Positions 45,394 to 55,822 of a stretch of DNA of 64,000 bases are shown here, piece after piece. The translations under genes and the position numbers were made by a program. The notes under the pieces were generated by a model. That model was not told the DNA's origin, made no database searches, and saw nothing but the letters and a program-made list of their open reading frames with translations. How positions within the stretch are numbered: the first letter of the stretch is position 1; each line of letters opens with the position of its first letter. Origin of the DNA: Roseitranquillus sediminis (GTDB lineage Bacteria; Pseudomonadota; Alphaproteobacteria; Rhodobacterales; Rhodobacteraceae); NCBI RefSeq assembly GCF_016918935.1, contig NZ_JAFFOB010000030.1, positions 1-64,000 on the forward strand, in the 5' to 3' direction.

Positions 45394-45486
45394 CGTAGGG
45401 CGGGGTTCACCCCGCTACCGCGCACCATCGTGGTCCGGGACGCGCGGGTGGAGGCGGAGGAATGGCGGGGTAAACGCCGCCCTACG
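45394..45486. repeat. REP-like inverted pair
   Basis: The 22 bases at 45394-45415 (core GTAGGGCGGGGTTCACCCC) and the reverse complement of 45465-45486 agree at 20 of 22 positions, 49 bases apart. Such GTAGGG(C/T)GG palindromes flank RAYT genes in many proteobacteria. Each arm also has internal dyad symmetry (GCGGGGT/ACCCCGC). Confidence 0.7.
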
Positions 45487-45491
45487 CCTTG

Positions 45492-46594
45492 CTACGACTT
45501 ACTTGCATGGTGCATGCACGCAGCCGCGAAGTCCTCACCAAAGGCCGTAATTTGATAGCTGCAATTGAACGAAGTCTGCGCGAAGGAAATGCTGAGCTCC
45601 GGATCTCCTTGCCTTGAATTCAGGTATTCCCTGATGCTGCCTACCCACTTGTGCAAATCGACCGCAAGCTGAATTGCGATCTTGTTTACTTCATCTCCTT
45701 CGAGCTTAAGGAAATCACTTGCGTCGATGCTGCCGTAACTGTAATCAAGCCGATCCACTAAATCTCTATAGGCCGGAGAAAATTTCCAAGACTCGGCGCG
45801 ATCGCGGAATCCTGGTGGTCCTCCTGAAAACCGGGATTGAATAAGGTCAAGGCGCGTCAGGTTCAGGCGAATCTGCCGAAGCTTTTCTCCTACGTCTTTC
45901 TCGAGTGCCTCCCAAACTTCACGCAGCCTCCCGAATTCTCGCGTGGCAAAGTCCTTTCTATCCTCTCTCAGTCGCTTGTTCTCTTGGTCGATGCTATCTT
46001 TCTCTGATGCGAGGCGGGACTTCTCCTCTCCATCATCAAGAGCTGCATCAATCTTCTTCTGTATTTCGAAACTTGCCTGATAGAGCTCTTTTTCTGTCGC
46101 TGCCTTGAACTCGCGCACAGCCTTGCTGATGCGCTCAGCTTGAACAATGATTTCTAGCACTCTGGCATCAATGGGGGCGAGACCGCGAAGCACATCGCTA
46201 TAGATATTCGTTCGTTCATCAGAGAAATCTGGATCCATCGACGAGGCTAGGAGGTGCGCCCACATCTCGGAAAGATGCTTGTCTTCGGCTGTGGATGCTC
46301 CATTGAAAATCGCATAAAGCTCGCCGTTGGGCAGCTGTCTCGCATCGTTTAAGGGTATTCGGCGCTCCTCAAGGAACTTCGCGGTCTTTTCCAAGCAACC
46401 GACTAGATTGCGTGTTCGCCACTCCCGTAGCGGGTCGCCAACAAGACCACCCCACAAGTCAGAAGCGCTTCTCCGAACACCGCCAGACAGCCCTGCTGTC
46501 GCCGCGTGGAGAACGGTAAGGGCGCTGGGAGTTAAGCTGCCGAGTACGGTTGGGGAGGCGGTGCTTTCGTCGTCTCGAGCGTCCGAGCGAGGGG

Positions 46595-46598
<4 letters not shown>
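45492..46598 (-). CDS. Abi-alpha (DUF4393)-like candidate defence protein
   Basis: 368 residues with no signal or membrane segment. The N-terminal half has [20 protein letters not shown], then [19 protein letters not shown] and [20 protein letters not shown], the pattern of Abi-alpha/DUF4393 proteins. A charged coiled-coil-like region follows ([20 protein letters not shown]), then a C-terminal domain of unknown type. The gene is visibly AT-richer than its neighbours, suggesting transfer. Its ATG overlaps the ettA stop (ATGA). A longer in-frame reading back into ettA is an artefact. Confidence 0.72.
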
Positions 46599-48250
<1,652 letters not shown>

Positions 48251-48432
48251 GATCCGCTCCCTTGGGTTTCGTCGGTCTTTTAGAGGCGCGGGCGGCAGCA
48301 TTCAATTCGAGGGTCGGGATGCTTCGATCGGCCGGTATCCGCCTGTTTATACCTGCGCGGGAACCGGTTGATGATGAAGTTGTTGACAGTGGAAATCCGC
48401 GGATGGCGCGGATCCGAATCGGAGGATAGACG

Positions 48433-49353
48433 ATGCGGAAACTGTTGCTCACGACGGCGCTGATCATGCCCATTGGGGCCGGCGCGGCCTTTGCGCAGGA
48501 GGCCCAGACGCAGGAAAACGAGACGGTCATCATCCAGAGCGATCAGGCCGAGGCCGGTGAAACCGTCGAAGGCGCCGCCGAGGAAGCCGGCGCGGCCGTC
48601 GAGCAGGGCGCCGAAGCTGCCGGCGAGGCCGTGCAGGAAGGCGCCGAGGCCGCCGGAGACGCGGTGGAAGGCGCGGCCGAGAATCTCGAGAGCGAGATGC
48701 AGGAGGTCGAAGTCGAGACCGAGACCGTCGAGGGCGAAATGGAGGCCGAGACCGTCGAGGGCGAGATGGAAGCCGAGGGCGAGGCACAGTTGTCGGCCGA
48801 GGCCGAGCAGTCGATCTCGCGCGAGCAGGCGCCGAACGAGCTGCGGGTCGACTGGATCACCGGCGCGTCGGTCTCGTCGCCCGATGGCGAGAACATTGGT
48901 GACGTGAACGACCTGATCCTCGACCGGGAGACCGGCCAGCTGACGGCGGCGGTCATCGGCGTGGGCGGGTTCCTCGGCATCGGCGAAAAGCAGATCGCGG
49001 TGAACTGGGACGATCTGCAGGTCGACTATGACGCCAACGAGATCACCTCGAACCTGACGCGCGAGGAGGCTGACGCCGCGCCGGAGTACGTGTTCCGCGA
49101 TCAGGAGGACGCGCCGGCAGCGACGGGCATGGAAGGTGGCGGCACGGCACCGCTCAACGGCATGGCGCCGGCACCGGCTGGCGGAGTGGCGCCCGCCGAT
49201 GGAGCGACCCCGCCAGGCGGGATGGTGCCGGCCGATGGCGCGGCCCCGGCGGATACGCAGCAGATAGAGCCGGTCGAGACTCCTGCGGAAGGCGAAGCGC
49301 CGGCCGAGGGCGAGGAGATCGAGGAGGTCGAGACGCCACCGGCCAACAACTGA
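48433..49353 (+). CDS. Exported acidic PRC-barrel protein
   Basis: 306 residues: signal peptide (LLLTTALIMPIGAGAAFAQ), an Ala/Glu-rich repetitive segment (about 40-125, EAAGEAVQEGAEAAGDAVEG and ETVEGEMEAE repeats), a PRC-barrel domain (about 138-205, VDWITGASVSSPDGENIGDV … AVIGVGGFLGIGEKQIAV) and a Pro/Ala/Gly-rich tail. Strongly acidic, as expected in a salt-adapted periplasm. Start ATG 48433 follows ATCGGAGGATAGACG. The role is unknown; PRC-barrel proteins often bind other proteins. Confidence 0.83.
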   Translation: MRKLLLTTALIMPIGAGAAFAQEAQTQENETVIIQSDQAEAGETVEGAAEEAGAAVEQGAEAAGEAVQEGAEAAGDAVEGAAENLESEMQEVEVETETVEGEMEAETVEGEMEAEGEAQLSAEAEQSISREQAPNELRVDWITGASVSSPDGENIGDVNDLILDRETGQLTAAVIGVGGFLGIGEKQIAVNWDDLQVDYDANEITSNLTREEADAAPEYVFRDQEDAPAATGMEGGGTAPLNGMAPAPAGGVAPADGATPPGGMVPADGAAPADTQQIEPVETPAEGEAPAEGEEIEEVETPPANN

Positions 49354-49407
49354 TCCGTTCCGTCTGAACCGGGCGCCGCCGGCCATGTGCCGGCGGCGCG
49401 ATTGCCG

Positions 49408-50907
49408 TCAGGCGACGCGAAAGCCGGGCCGCTTCGCACCGTGGTCGAAGAGAGCCATCTGCGCGCTGGCCCAGGCGCGGATGTCATAGCGCTCCACCGC
49501 TTCCCTGAGACCCGCGAGTCGCGTACGCCGCTCGTCCTCGGGCATGACGAGAGCCTTCTCGAGCGCCTGGTCCATCGAGCGGTGCGAGTAGGGGTTCACG
49601 ATCACCGCGTTTCCGAGCTGGACTGCCGCGCCCGCGAACTCCGACAGGATCAGGACGCCGTCACCGTCGAGCCGGCTCGACACGAACTCCTTGCAGACAA
49701 GGTTCATCCCGTCGGCCAGCGGCGTGATCCAGCAGACGTCGGCCGCCTGATAGTAGGCGATGAGCTGGTCGAACGGAATCGCCCGGCTGATGAGCGCGAT
49801 CGGCTGCCACTCGAAGGTGCCGAAGCGGCCGTTGATGCGACCCGCGACCTGCTCGATCTCGTTCTGGATGTCGAAATAGACGCGCATGTTGCGGTTGGCG
49901 CTGACCGAGACGTGCATCAGGCGCACCTTGCCGCGCAGGTCGGGGCGGTTCTCGAGAACACGCTCGAAGCTCTCCAGCTGCTGCGCGCCGCCCTTGGTGT
50001 AGTCGGTGCGGCCTACCGACAGGACCATCTGCGCCTCGCCGACTTCTTTCCTGATAGCGCGGGCCTGCTCCGTCGTGCTCTCCTCGGACGCGAGCTGGCG
50101 GATGTAACCGACGTCGACCCCGACCGGCGTCGCGGCGACGGCGATCTCTCGCCCCTCGTAGGAGATGCGGGTGGGCGAACGGCGTTCGGCCAGAGCGCTG
50201 CGCTCGTCGAGCTCGCTCTCGGCCACGTACTGGCGCTCGACCACTTCGATGTCGAACATCGACTGCGCCACCTGCACGAAGTTCGCCACGAAGCGCGCGA
50301 TGTGGAAGCCGACGACGTCGCAGGCCAGCAGGCTCTCGACGATCTCGCGCCGCCACGGCAGCACGTTGAACATGTCGGCCGCGGGAAACGGTGTGTGGTG
50401 GAAGAAGCTGATGCGCACGTCGGGGCGCAGCTTGCGCAGGTAGCCCGGCACCAGCCAGAGGTTGTAGTCGTGGACCCAGACCACGGCGTTCTCGGCCGCC
50501 TCCGCGGCGGCGGCCTCGGCGAAGGACCAGTTCACCTCGCGGAAGGTCGGCCAGTCGACGGGGTCGTAGTTATACTTCTCCTTGAAGGAGTGCAGGATCG
50601 GCCAGAACGCCTCCTTCGACGTGACGTGGTAGAAGGACGACACCTGCGCCGGCGTCAGCGGCAGGCGCGAGACCGAATAGTCGCCGTAGCTGTCGGAGAT
50701 TTCGACCACGCGTTCGAACTCGGGATTCGAGGGATCTTCCGCGGCCTTCCAAGCGACCCAGGCGCCGTGATCGACGCGGCCGAAGAAGCTCTTGAGGGTG
50801 GGGACGATCCCGTTGGGGCTCGCGTTCTCGCGGAACTCGATCTTCCCGTCGACCTCGACCTCCTCGTAGGGCTGGCGGTGATAGACGATGACCAGGTCAG
50901 AAGGCAT
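49408..50907 (-). CDS. ggpS: Glucosylglycerol-phosphate synthase
   Basis: 499-residue GT20 enzyme making glucosylglycerol-phosphate from ADP-glucose and glycerol-3-phosphate. The sequence follows cyanobacterial GgpS rather than OtsA: SPNGIVPTLKSFF (30-42), YHVTSKEAFWPILHSF (93-108), HDYNLWLVPG (146-155), FFHHTPFP and SVGRTDYTKG. The N-terminus lacks the OtsA trehalose-synthase pattern. It overlaps the upstream phosphatase gene by 11 bases and gpsA lies further upstream, so donor of glycerol-3-phosphate, synthase and phosphatase form one operon. Confidence 0.9.
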   Translation of the reverse strand: MPSDLVIVYHRQPYEEVEVDGKIEFRENASPNGIVPTLKSFFGRVDHGAWVAWKAAEDPSNPEFERVVEISDSYGDYSVSRLPLTPAQVSSFYHVTSKEAFWPILHSFKEKYNYDPVDWPTFREVNWSFAEAAAAEAAENAVVWVHDYNLWLVPGYLRKLRPDVRISFFHHTPFPAADMFNVLPWRREIVESLLACDVVGFHIARFVANFVQVAQSMFDIEVVERQYVAESELDERSALAERRSPTRISYEGREIAVAATPVGVDVGYIRQLASEESTTEQARAIRKEVGEAQMVLSVGRTDYTKGGAQQLESFERVLENRPDLRGKVRLMHVSVSANRNMRVYFDIQNEIEQVAGRINGRFGTFEWQPIALISRAIPFDQLIAYYQAADVCWITPLADGMNLVCKEFVSSRLDGDGVLILSEFAGAAVQLGNAVIVNPYSHRSMDQALEKALVMPEDERRTRLAGLREAVERYDIRAWASAQMALFDHGAKRPGFRVA

Positions 50908-51691
50908 CTCTCGCTCCTTTCGGCAAAGGGTGGAGGTCGAAGGCGGCGATGGCTTCGAGGATGCCGGCGGCGCCGATCGCGCGCGCCTTGTGGACGTGCG
51001 CGAGGTGCCGGACGCGGGTGAGGAGCGGCTCCTCCGAGCCGCCGACGGCGACGGCGGGCAGGCCGAGCTCGAGCATGGAGAGGTCGTTCATCGTGTCGCC
51101 CGCGACCAGCACGCGGTCCTCGGCAACGCCCATGTGCTTGACGAAGCGGCGCAGCGACGGACCCTTGCTGACGCCGCGCGGCAGGACGTCGAAGTAGCGG
51201 TCGGCGGAGATGAGGGTGTCGAGGCCGAGCTCGGCGATCGCATCGTGCGCGCCGGGATCGAACTCGTCCGGCACGAGGTCGTAGCTGACGCGGTAGCGGA
51301 AGTCGGTCGGTTGCAGCGTCAGGCCGGGATGCTCGTTCAGGCGCTCGCGCACGCTCTCGCCGGCGTCGCTCCAGCGCTCGGCGATGTCGGCCTCGAGGTC
51401 GGGGATCGGGACCAGGCGGCCGCCGGGCTCGACGTGGGCGATGGTGGTGCCGACGTCGCCGACGACGTATTCGGGCCAGGGCACGAGGCCCGCGCAGAGG
51501 TCGCGGATGAAGTCGGGATCGCGGCCGGTGACGAAGACGAGGCCGACGGTCGCGCGGTTCCCTTCGATCCAGTCGTAGAGCCGGCGGCGGTCCTCGTCCG
51601 AGCCGCCGAGGAAGGTGCCGTCGAGGTCGGTCGCCAGCACCATGCGGCGGTCGGCGAGCGGGGGCAGGTCGGCGAACTGGTCGGGCGTCAC
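50897..51691 (-). CDS. HAD-IIB phosphatase, probable glucosylglycerol-3-phosphatase (GTG start)
   Basis: 264 residues. Motif I ATDLDGTFLGG has D22 and D24, motif II is VFVTGRD, the late Lys is in SKGPSLRRF and motif IV is AGDTMNDLSMLELG, as in sucrose-phosphatase-like HAD-IIB enzymes. GTG 51691 overlaps the gpsA stop (GTGA) and its end overlaps ggpS. Context makes dephosphorylation of glucosylglycerol-phosphate the likely role; it is not related to cyanobacterial StpA by the visible motifs, so that step is an inference. Confidence 0.82.
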   Translation of the reverse strand: MTPDQFADLPPLADRRMVLATDLDGTFLGGSDEDRRRLYDWIEGNRATVGLVFVTGRDPDFIRDLCAGLVPWPEYVVGDVGTTIAHVEPGGRLVPIPDLEADIAERWSDAGESVRERLNEHPGLTLQPTDFRYRVSYDLVPDEFDPGAHDAIAELGLDTLISADRYFDVLPRGVSKGPSLRRFVKHMGVAEDRVLVAGDTMNDLSMLELGLPAVAVGGSEEPLLTRVRHLAHVHKARAIGAAGILEAIAAFDLHPLPKGARDAF

Positions 51692-52815
51692 TGGAACCTT
51701 TCCGTATAGGCGTCGATCGCCTCGCGATCGGTGGGCTGGGTGAGCGAGATGTCGAGATCCTGCGGTTCGGCCGTGATAGGGCGCGACCAGACCTGGGCGA
51801 ACGCGACCTTGAGCGGCACGCCCTCGTGCAGGATGGCGTGGACCGCCTCGCAGATCGGCATCGGCACGTGGATGCGGCGGGCGAGCTGCACGACCGAGAC
51901 GGCGTTGACCTCGCCCTCGACCACGACAGGGCGGCCCTCGAAGCACTGGTCGCGCGGGATGCCCTGGCCGAGCTGGACGCCGAGCGACATGTTGCGCGAG
52001 GTCTGGCTGGAGCAGGTGAGCACGAGGTCGCCGGCGCCGGAGAGGCCGGTCACCGTCTCGCGCCGGCCGCCGAGGGCCTCGGCGAGCTTCTTCATCTCGT
52101 TCATGCCGCGGGTGATGAGGGCGGCGCGGGTGTTCTCGGCGAAGCCCGCGCCGGTCATCATCCCGCAGGCGATGGCTATGACGTTCTTGACGGCGCCGCC
52201 GATCTCCACGCCGATGAGGTCGTCGGAGATGTAGGGGCGGAAGCTGTCGCTGCTCATCGAGACGGCGACGCGGGCGGCCACGGAGCGCGACGGCTCCTGG
52301 CGGTCTTCGTGACCGAAGGGGAATGCGACCGTCGCTGCGGTGGGGTGCCCGAGTGCCGTCTCGTGGGCGAAGGTCGGGCCGGAGAGCGCGCCGATGGAGT
52401 GGCCGGGCAGCTCGGCGCCCGCGACCTCGGTAAGGAGGAGGCCCGAGCCCTGCTCGATCCCCTTGGCGCAGAGCGTGACCGGCACGTGTGGACTCAGGTG
52501 CGGCGCGATCATGCGGCAGATGTCGCGCAGAGTCCGGGAGGGGGTCACGATCAGCACCGCCTCGGCGCCGTCGAGGGCGCTGGCGATGTCGGTGGTGGTG
52601 CGGATGCCGGCCGGCAGCTCGATACCGGGCAGGTAGCGGGGGTTCTCGCGCCGCGTGGCGATCGCCTCGAGTACCTCGGCGTCGCGCCCCCAGAGGGAGA
52701 CCTCGCGGCCGGATCGGCGCGCGACCCCGGCCAGCGCCGTGCCCCATGCGCCGGCGCCGACGACGCAGACCCGGGAGTAGGGCTCTGCGCGTATTGAGAG
52801 GCGTTCGGTGGCCAT
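51688..52815 (-). CDS. gpsA: Glycerol-3-phosphate dehydrogenase [NAD(P)+] GpsA
   Basis: 375-residue enzyme reducing dihydroxyacetone phosphate to glycerol-3-phosphate. The nucleotide motif is VVGAGAWGTALAG (18-30); the catalytic Lys is in GVEIGGAVKNVIAIACG and the substrate loop SGAGDLVLTCSS follows. It is longer than housekeeping GpsA (about 330), with extensions at both ends. As first gene of the run with the HAD phosphatase and ggpS it supplies the acceptor for glucosylglycerol, perhaps as a dedicated second copy. Confidence 0.92.
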   Translation of the reverse strand: MATERLSIRAEPYSRVCVVGAGAWGTALAGVARRSGREVSLWGRDAEVLEAIATRRENPRYLPGIELPAGIRTTTDIASALDGAEAVLIVTPSRTLRDICRMIAPHLSPHVPVTLCAKGIEQGSGLLLTEVAGAELPGHSIGALSGPTFAHETALGHPTAATVAFPFGHEDRQEPSRSVAARVAVSMSSDSFRPYISDDLIGVEIGGAVKNVIAIACGMMTGAGFAENTRAALITRGMNEMKKLAEALGGRRETVTGLSGAGDLVLTCSSQTSRNMSLGVQLGQGIPRDQCFEGRPVVVEGEVNAVSVVQLARRIHVPMPICEAVHAILHEGVPLKVAFAQVWSRPITAEPQDLDISLTQPTDREAIDAYTERFQ

Positions 52816-53386
52816 GTCGCCCGCTTGATAGCAAGTGCGGCTGTCGCCAGAAAGGCCCGACACCTGCTGGCTGTGCCGAGCTCCAAGAAGTTCACCTGAT
52901 GTCGGTGCGTGCGCCAACCGCGAACGGCCGATTCGCGCCGTCTTGGCGCCTGCCGCCCAATTTAGTGGCACGAGTTCAACGGCAGGTAGTCGTTCTACTG
53001 TTGCATATCCATCTCAGAGGTAGACGAAATGCGCTGGCGCACGCGCAAGTGTCGAGGTGGTTAACGGGAGCTGCAGGTGCCGAGCGTATGCTCCATCTGC
53101 GGGCGATTGCTCAATCCGGCAACTGCCTCAAGACGTTGCGGAGATGCGCTGTGCGGCGCTTTCACGGGTCGCGCGAAATAGAGCCAGATCATACTCGCAC
53201 TACGCGCGTGGCGCTGCGGAAGCGGCATCCAGGGCTGGTCTTGCCGGGCTGGACCGAAGGCGGATTTGCGTCATGATCGGCACCGCTGCAGTGCAAGGCC
53301 GCCTGTCAATGAGTCGGCAACGTCCAGATGCTAGCGCTCGCAGTCAATGGTGGGTCCGTACAGCCCTGGTAACGTTAGGAGCGCAC
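52816..53386. other. Divergent regulatory region between gpsA and glgP
   Basis: 571 bases with no supported gene. Open frames through it have no ribosome site or family match. It must contain the promoters of the glucosylglycerol operon (left) and glycogen operon (right). An AT-richer patch lies at about 52959-53015. No operator could be named. Confidence 0.6.
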
Positions 53387-55822
53387 ATGGTCAGAGTTCG
53401 GCTCAGGGATGCGGTGCCCGATCACCTGAAGTACGCGATCGGCAAGGACCCGAAGCATGCCAACCTCTATGACTGGCGGATGGCGTTGTCGCTGTCGGTG
53501 CGTGACCGGATCGTCGACACGTGGTTCGACTCGACGCGTGCCAGCTACGCGGCCGGCAAGAAGCGCGTCTACTACCTGTCGATGGAGTTCCTGATCGGGC
53601 GCCTGCTGGAGGACGCGATCAAGAACCTCGGGCTGCTCGACGAGGCCGAAGCGGCGATGCGGCCGACAGGTCTGTCCCTGGAGCAGGTGATGTACGACGA
53701 GCCCGACGCGGCCTTGGGCAACGGCGGCCTTGGGCGTCTGGCGGCCTGCTTCCTCGAGTCGCTTTCGTCGCTGGGCGTGCCTGCGATGGGCTACGGCATC
53801 CGCTACGAGCACGGCCTCTTCCGCCAGCGCTTCGACAACGGGCGCCAGGTCGAGGAGCCCGAGGACTGGCTGCGGCAGGCGCATCCGTGGGAGTTTGCGC
53901 GGCCCGAGGCCGCCTTCGAGGTCGGCATCGGCGGCGAGGTCCGGCAGGAGGGGCCGCGCACCGTCTGGCAGACGTCGCGGAGCGTGCTGGCGCAGGCGTT
54001 CGACACGCCGGTCATCGGCTGGCAGGGGCGCTGGGCGAACACGCTGCGCCTCTGGGGCGCGCTGCCGACGCACCTGTTCGACCTCGGGCGGTTCAACGCA
54101 GGCGACTACGTCGCGGCGGCCGAGCCCGAGACGCTGGCGCGGACGATCAGCCGCGTGCTCTATCCGGACGACAGCACCGAACGCGGCAAACAGCTGCGGC
54201 TGGTGCAGGAGTACTTCTTCACCGCCGCCTCGCTGCGCGACATCCTTCGCCGATTCGAGAGCGAGTATCAGGACCTGAGGCTGCTGCCGCAGAAGGTGGC
54301 GGTCCAGCTCAACGACACGCACCCCGCGATCGCCGGTCCGGAGCTGGTGCGGCTCCTGCACGACGAGCGCGGCATGGGCCTCGACGAGGCGATCGAGACG
54401 GCGCGGCGGTGCCTCAATTATACGAACCACACGCTCCTGCCCGAGGCGCTGGAGAAGTGGCCGGAGCAGCTCTTCTCGCGGATGCTGCCGCGCCACATCC
54501 AGCTCATCGAGCGGATCGACGACGCCCACGCCAAGGCGCACCCCGACCGCCGCGCGCGGATCCGTGACCATGGCGACGTGCGGATGGGCGACCTGAGCTT
54601 CATCATGGCGAACCGGGTGAACGGCGTCTCGGGGCTGCACACCGAGCTGATGAAGAAGACGGTCTTCGAGGACCTGCACCGGCTGCATCCCGAGAGGATC
54701 GTGAACCAGACCAATGGCGTCACGCCCAGGCGCTGGCTCCTGTCGTGCAACCCGCGGCTCTCGGCGCTGATCACCGACTCGATCGGCACCGGCTGGGTGG
54801 ACGACCTGGAGGAGCTGCAGCGGCTGGAGCAGGTGGTGGACGATCCCGCCTTCCTCGATCGCTATGCCGCGGCGAAGCGGGCCAACAAGTCCGACCTCAG
54901 CGACTGGCTGGCCGACACCCGCGGCGTACGGGTCGACCCGCAGGCGATGTTCGACGTTCAGATCAAGCGCATCCATGAATACAAGCGCCAGCACCTCAAC
55001 ATCCTGGAAGCGATCGCGCTCTGGCTCGAGATCCGCGACAACCCGAACGGCAACTGGGTGCCGCGGGTCAAGATATTCGGCGGCAAGGCGGCGCCGGGCT
55101 ACTTCTACGCCAAGGAGATCATCCACCTCATCAACTCGGTCTCGCGCGTGCTGAACGCGGACGCGCAGACGAACCAGTACCTGCAGGTGGTCTATCCGGC
55201 GAACTACAACGTGAGCCTGGCGGAACGGCTGATCCCGGCCGCGGACCTCAGCGAGCAGGTCTCGACCGCCGGCAAGGAGGCGTCGGGCACCGGCAACATG
55301 AAGCTCGCGCTGAACGGGGCGCTGACGGTCGGGACGCTCGACGGCGCCAACGTCGAGATCCGCGAGCAGGTGGGCGCCGACAACTTCTTCCTCTTCGGCA
55401 TGACCGCCGATCAGGTCGAAGAGCGGCGCCAGGTGCACGACCACGCGGCCGAGGCCGTCGCGCGGGATCCGCGGCTGCAGCGTGCGATCGAGGCGATCCG
55501 GAACGGTACCTTCTCGCCCGATGAACGCGACCGGTTCGCGAACATCGCGGACGACCTGGCGCGGCGGGACTACTTCCTGGTGAGCTCGGACTTCAGCGAC
55601 TACTGGCGCGCACAGCGCGAGGTGGATGGAGCGTTCCGCGAGACCGGCCGCTGGACGCGGATGGCGGCGCTCAACACCGCGCGATCGGGCTGGTTCTCGT
55701 CCGACCGCACCATCCGCGGCTACATGGCCGACGTCTGGGGCGCCGAGGCGGTGGGTCTCGGCGAAACAATCGAGGCTGACGGCTTGCCGTCGGAACGCAA
55801 TGCCATACCCTTGGAGGCATGA
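53387..55822 (+). CDS. glgP: Glycogen phosphorylase
   Basis: 811-residue PLP enzyme releasing glucose-1-phosphate from glycogen. [34 protein letters not shown] and the PLP-lysine region [16 protein letters not shown] are diagnostic. ATG 53387 follows TTAGGAGCGCAC and gives the normal family length; the frame is open further upstream (to 53057) but that part is not conserved. The stop overlaps the glgB ATG (ATGA). First gene of the glg operon. Confidence 0.95.
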   Translation: MVRVRLRDAVPDHLKYAIGKDPKHANLYDWRMALSLSVRDRIVDTWFDSTRASYAAGKKRVYYLSMEFLIGRLLEDAIKNLGLLDEAEAAMRPTGLSLEQVMYDEPDAALGNGGLGRLAACFLESLSSLGVPAMGYGIRYEHGLFRQRFDNGRQVEEPEDWLRQAHPWEFARPEAAFEVGIGGEVRQEGPRTVWQTSRSVLAQAFDTPVIGWQGRWANTLRLWGALPTHLFDLGRFNAGDYVAAAEPETLARTISRVLYPDDSTERGKQLRLVQEYFFTAASLRDILRRFESEYQDLRLLPQKVAVQLNDTHPAIAGPELVRLLHDERGMGLDEAIETARRCLNYTNHTLLPEALEKWPEQLFSRMLPRHIQLIERIDDAHAKAHPDRRARIRDHGDVRMGDLSFIMANRVNGVSGLHTELMKKTVFEDLHRLHPERIVNQTNGVTPRRWLLSCNPRLSALITDSIGTGWVDDLEELQRLEQVVDDPAFLDRYAAAKRANKSDLSDWLADTRGVRVDPQAMFDVQIKRIHEYKRQHLNILEAIALWLEIRDNPNGNWVPRVKIFGGKAAPGYFYAKEIIHLINSVSRVLNADAQTNQYLQVVYPANYNVSLAERLIPAADLSEQVSTAGKEASGTGNMKLALNGALTVGTLDGANVEIREQVGADNFFLFGMTADQVEERRQVHDHAAEAVARDPRLQRAIEAIRNGTFSPDERDRFANIADDLARRDYFLVSSDFSDYWRAQREVDGAFRETGRWTRMAALNTARSGWFSSDRTIRGYMADVWGAEAVGLGETIEADGLPSERNAIPLEA

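Noticed and set aside
48355-48390. GGAAC-N17-GTT upstream of the PRC-barrel gene, resembling an EcfG promoter
   Set aside because: A short motif expected by chance, and a TTGACA lies nearby as an alternative; the presence of EcfG in this lineage is uncertain.
49408-50907. Annotation of the GT20 enzyme as trehalose-6-phosphate synthase (OtsA)
   Set aside because: Sequence segments follow GgpS, and the neighbours are gpsA and a HAD-IIB phosphatase rather than otsB.
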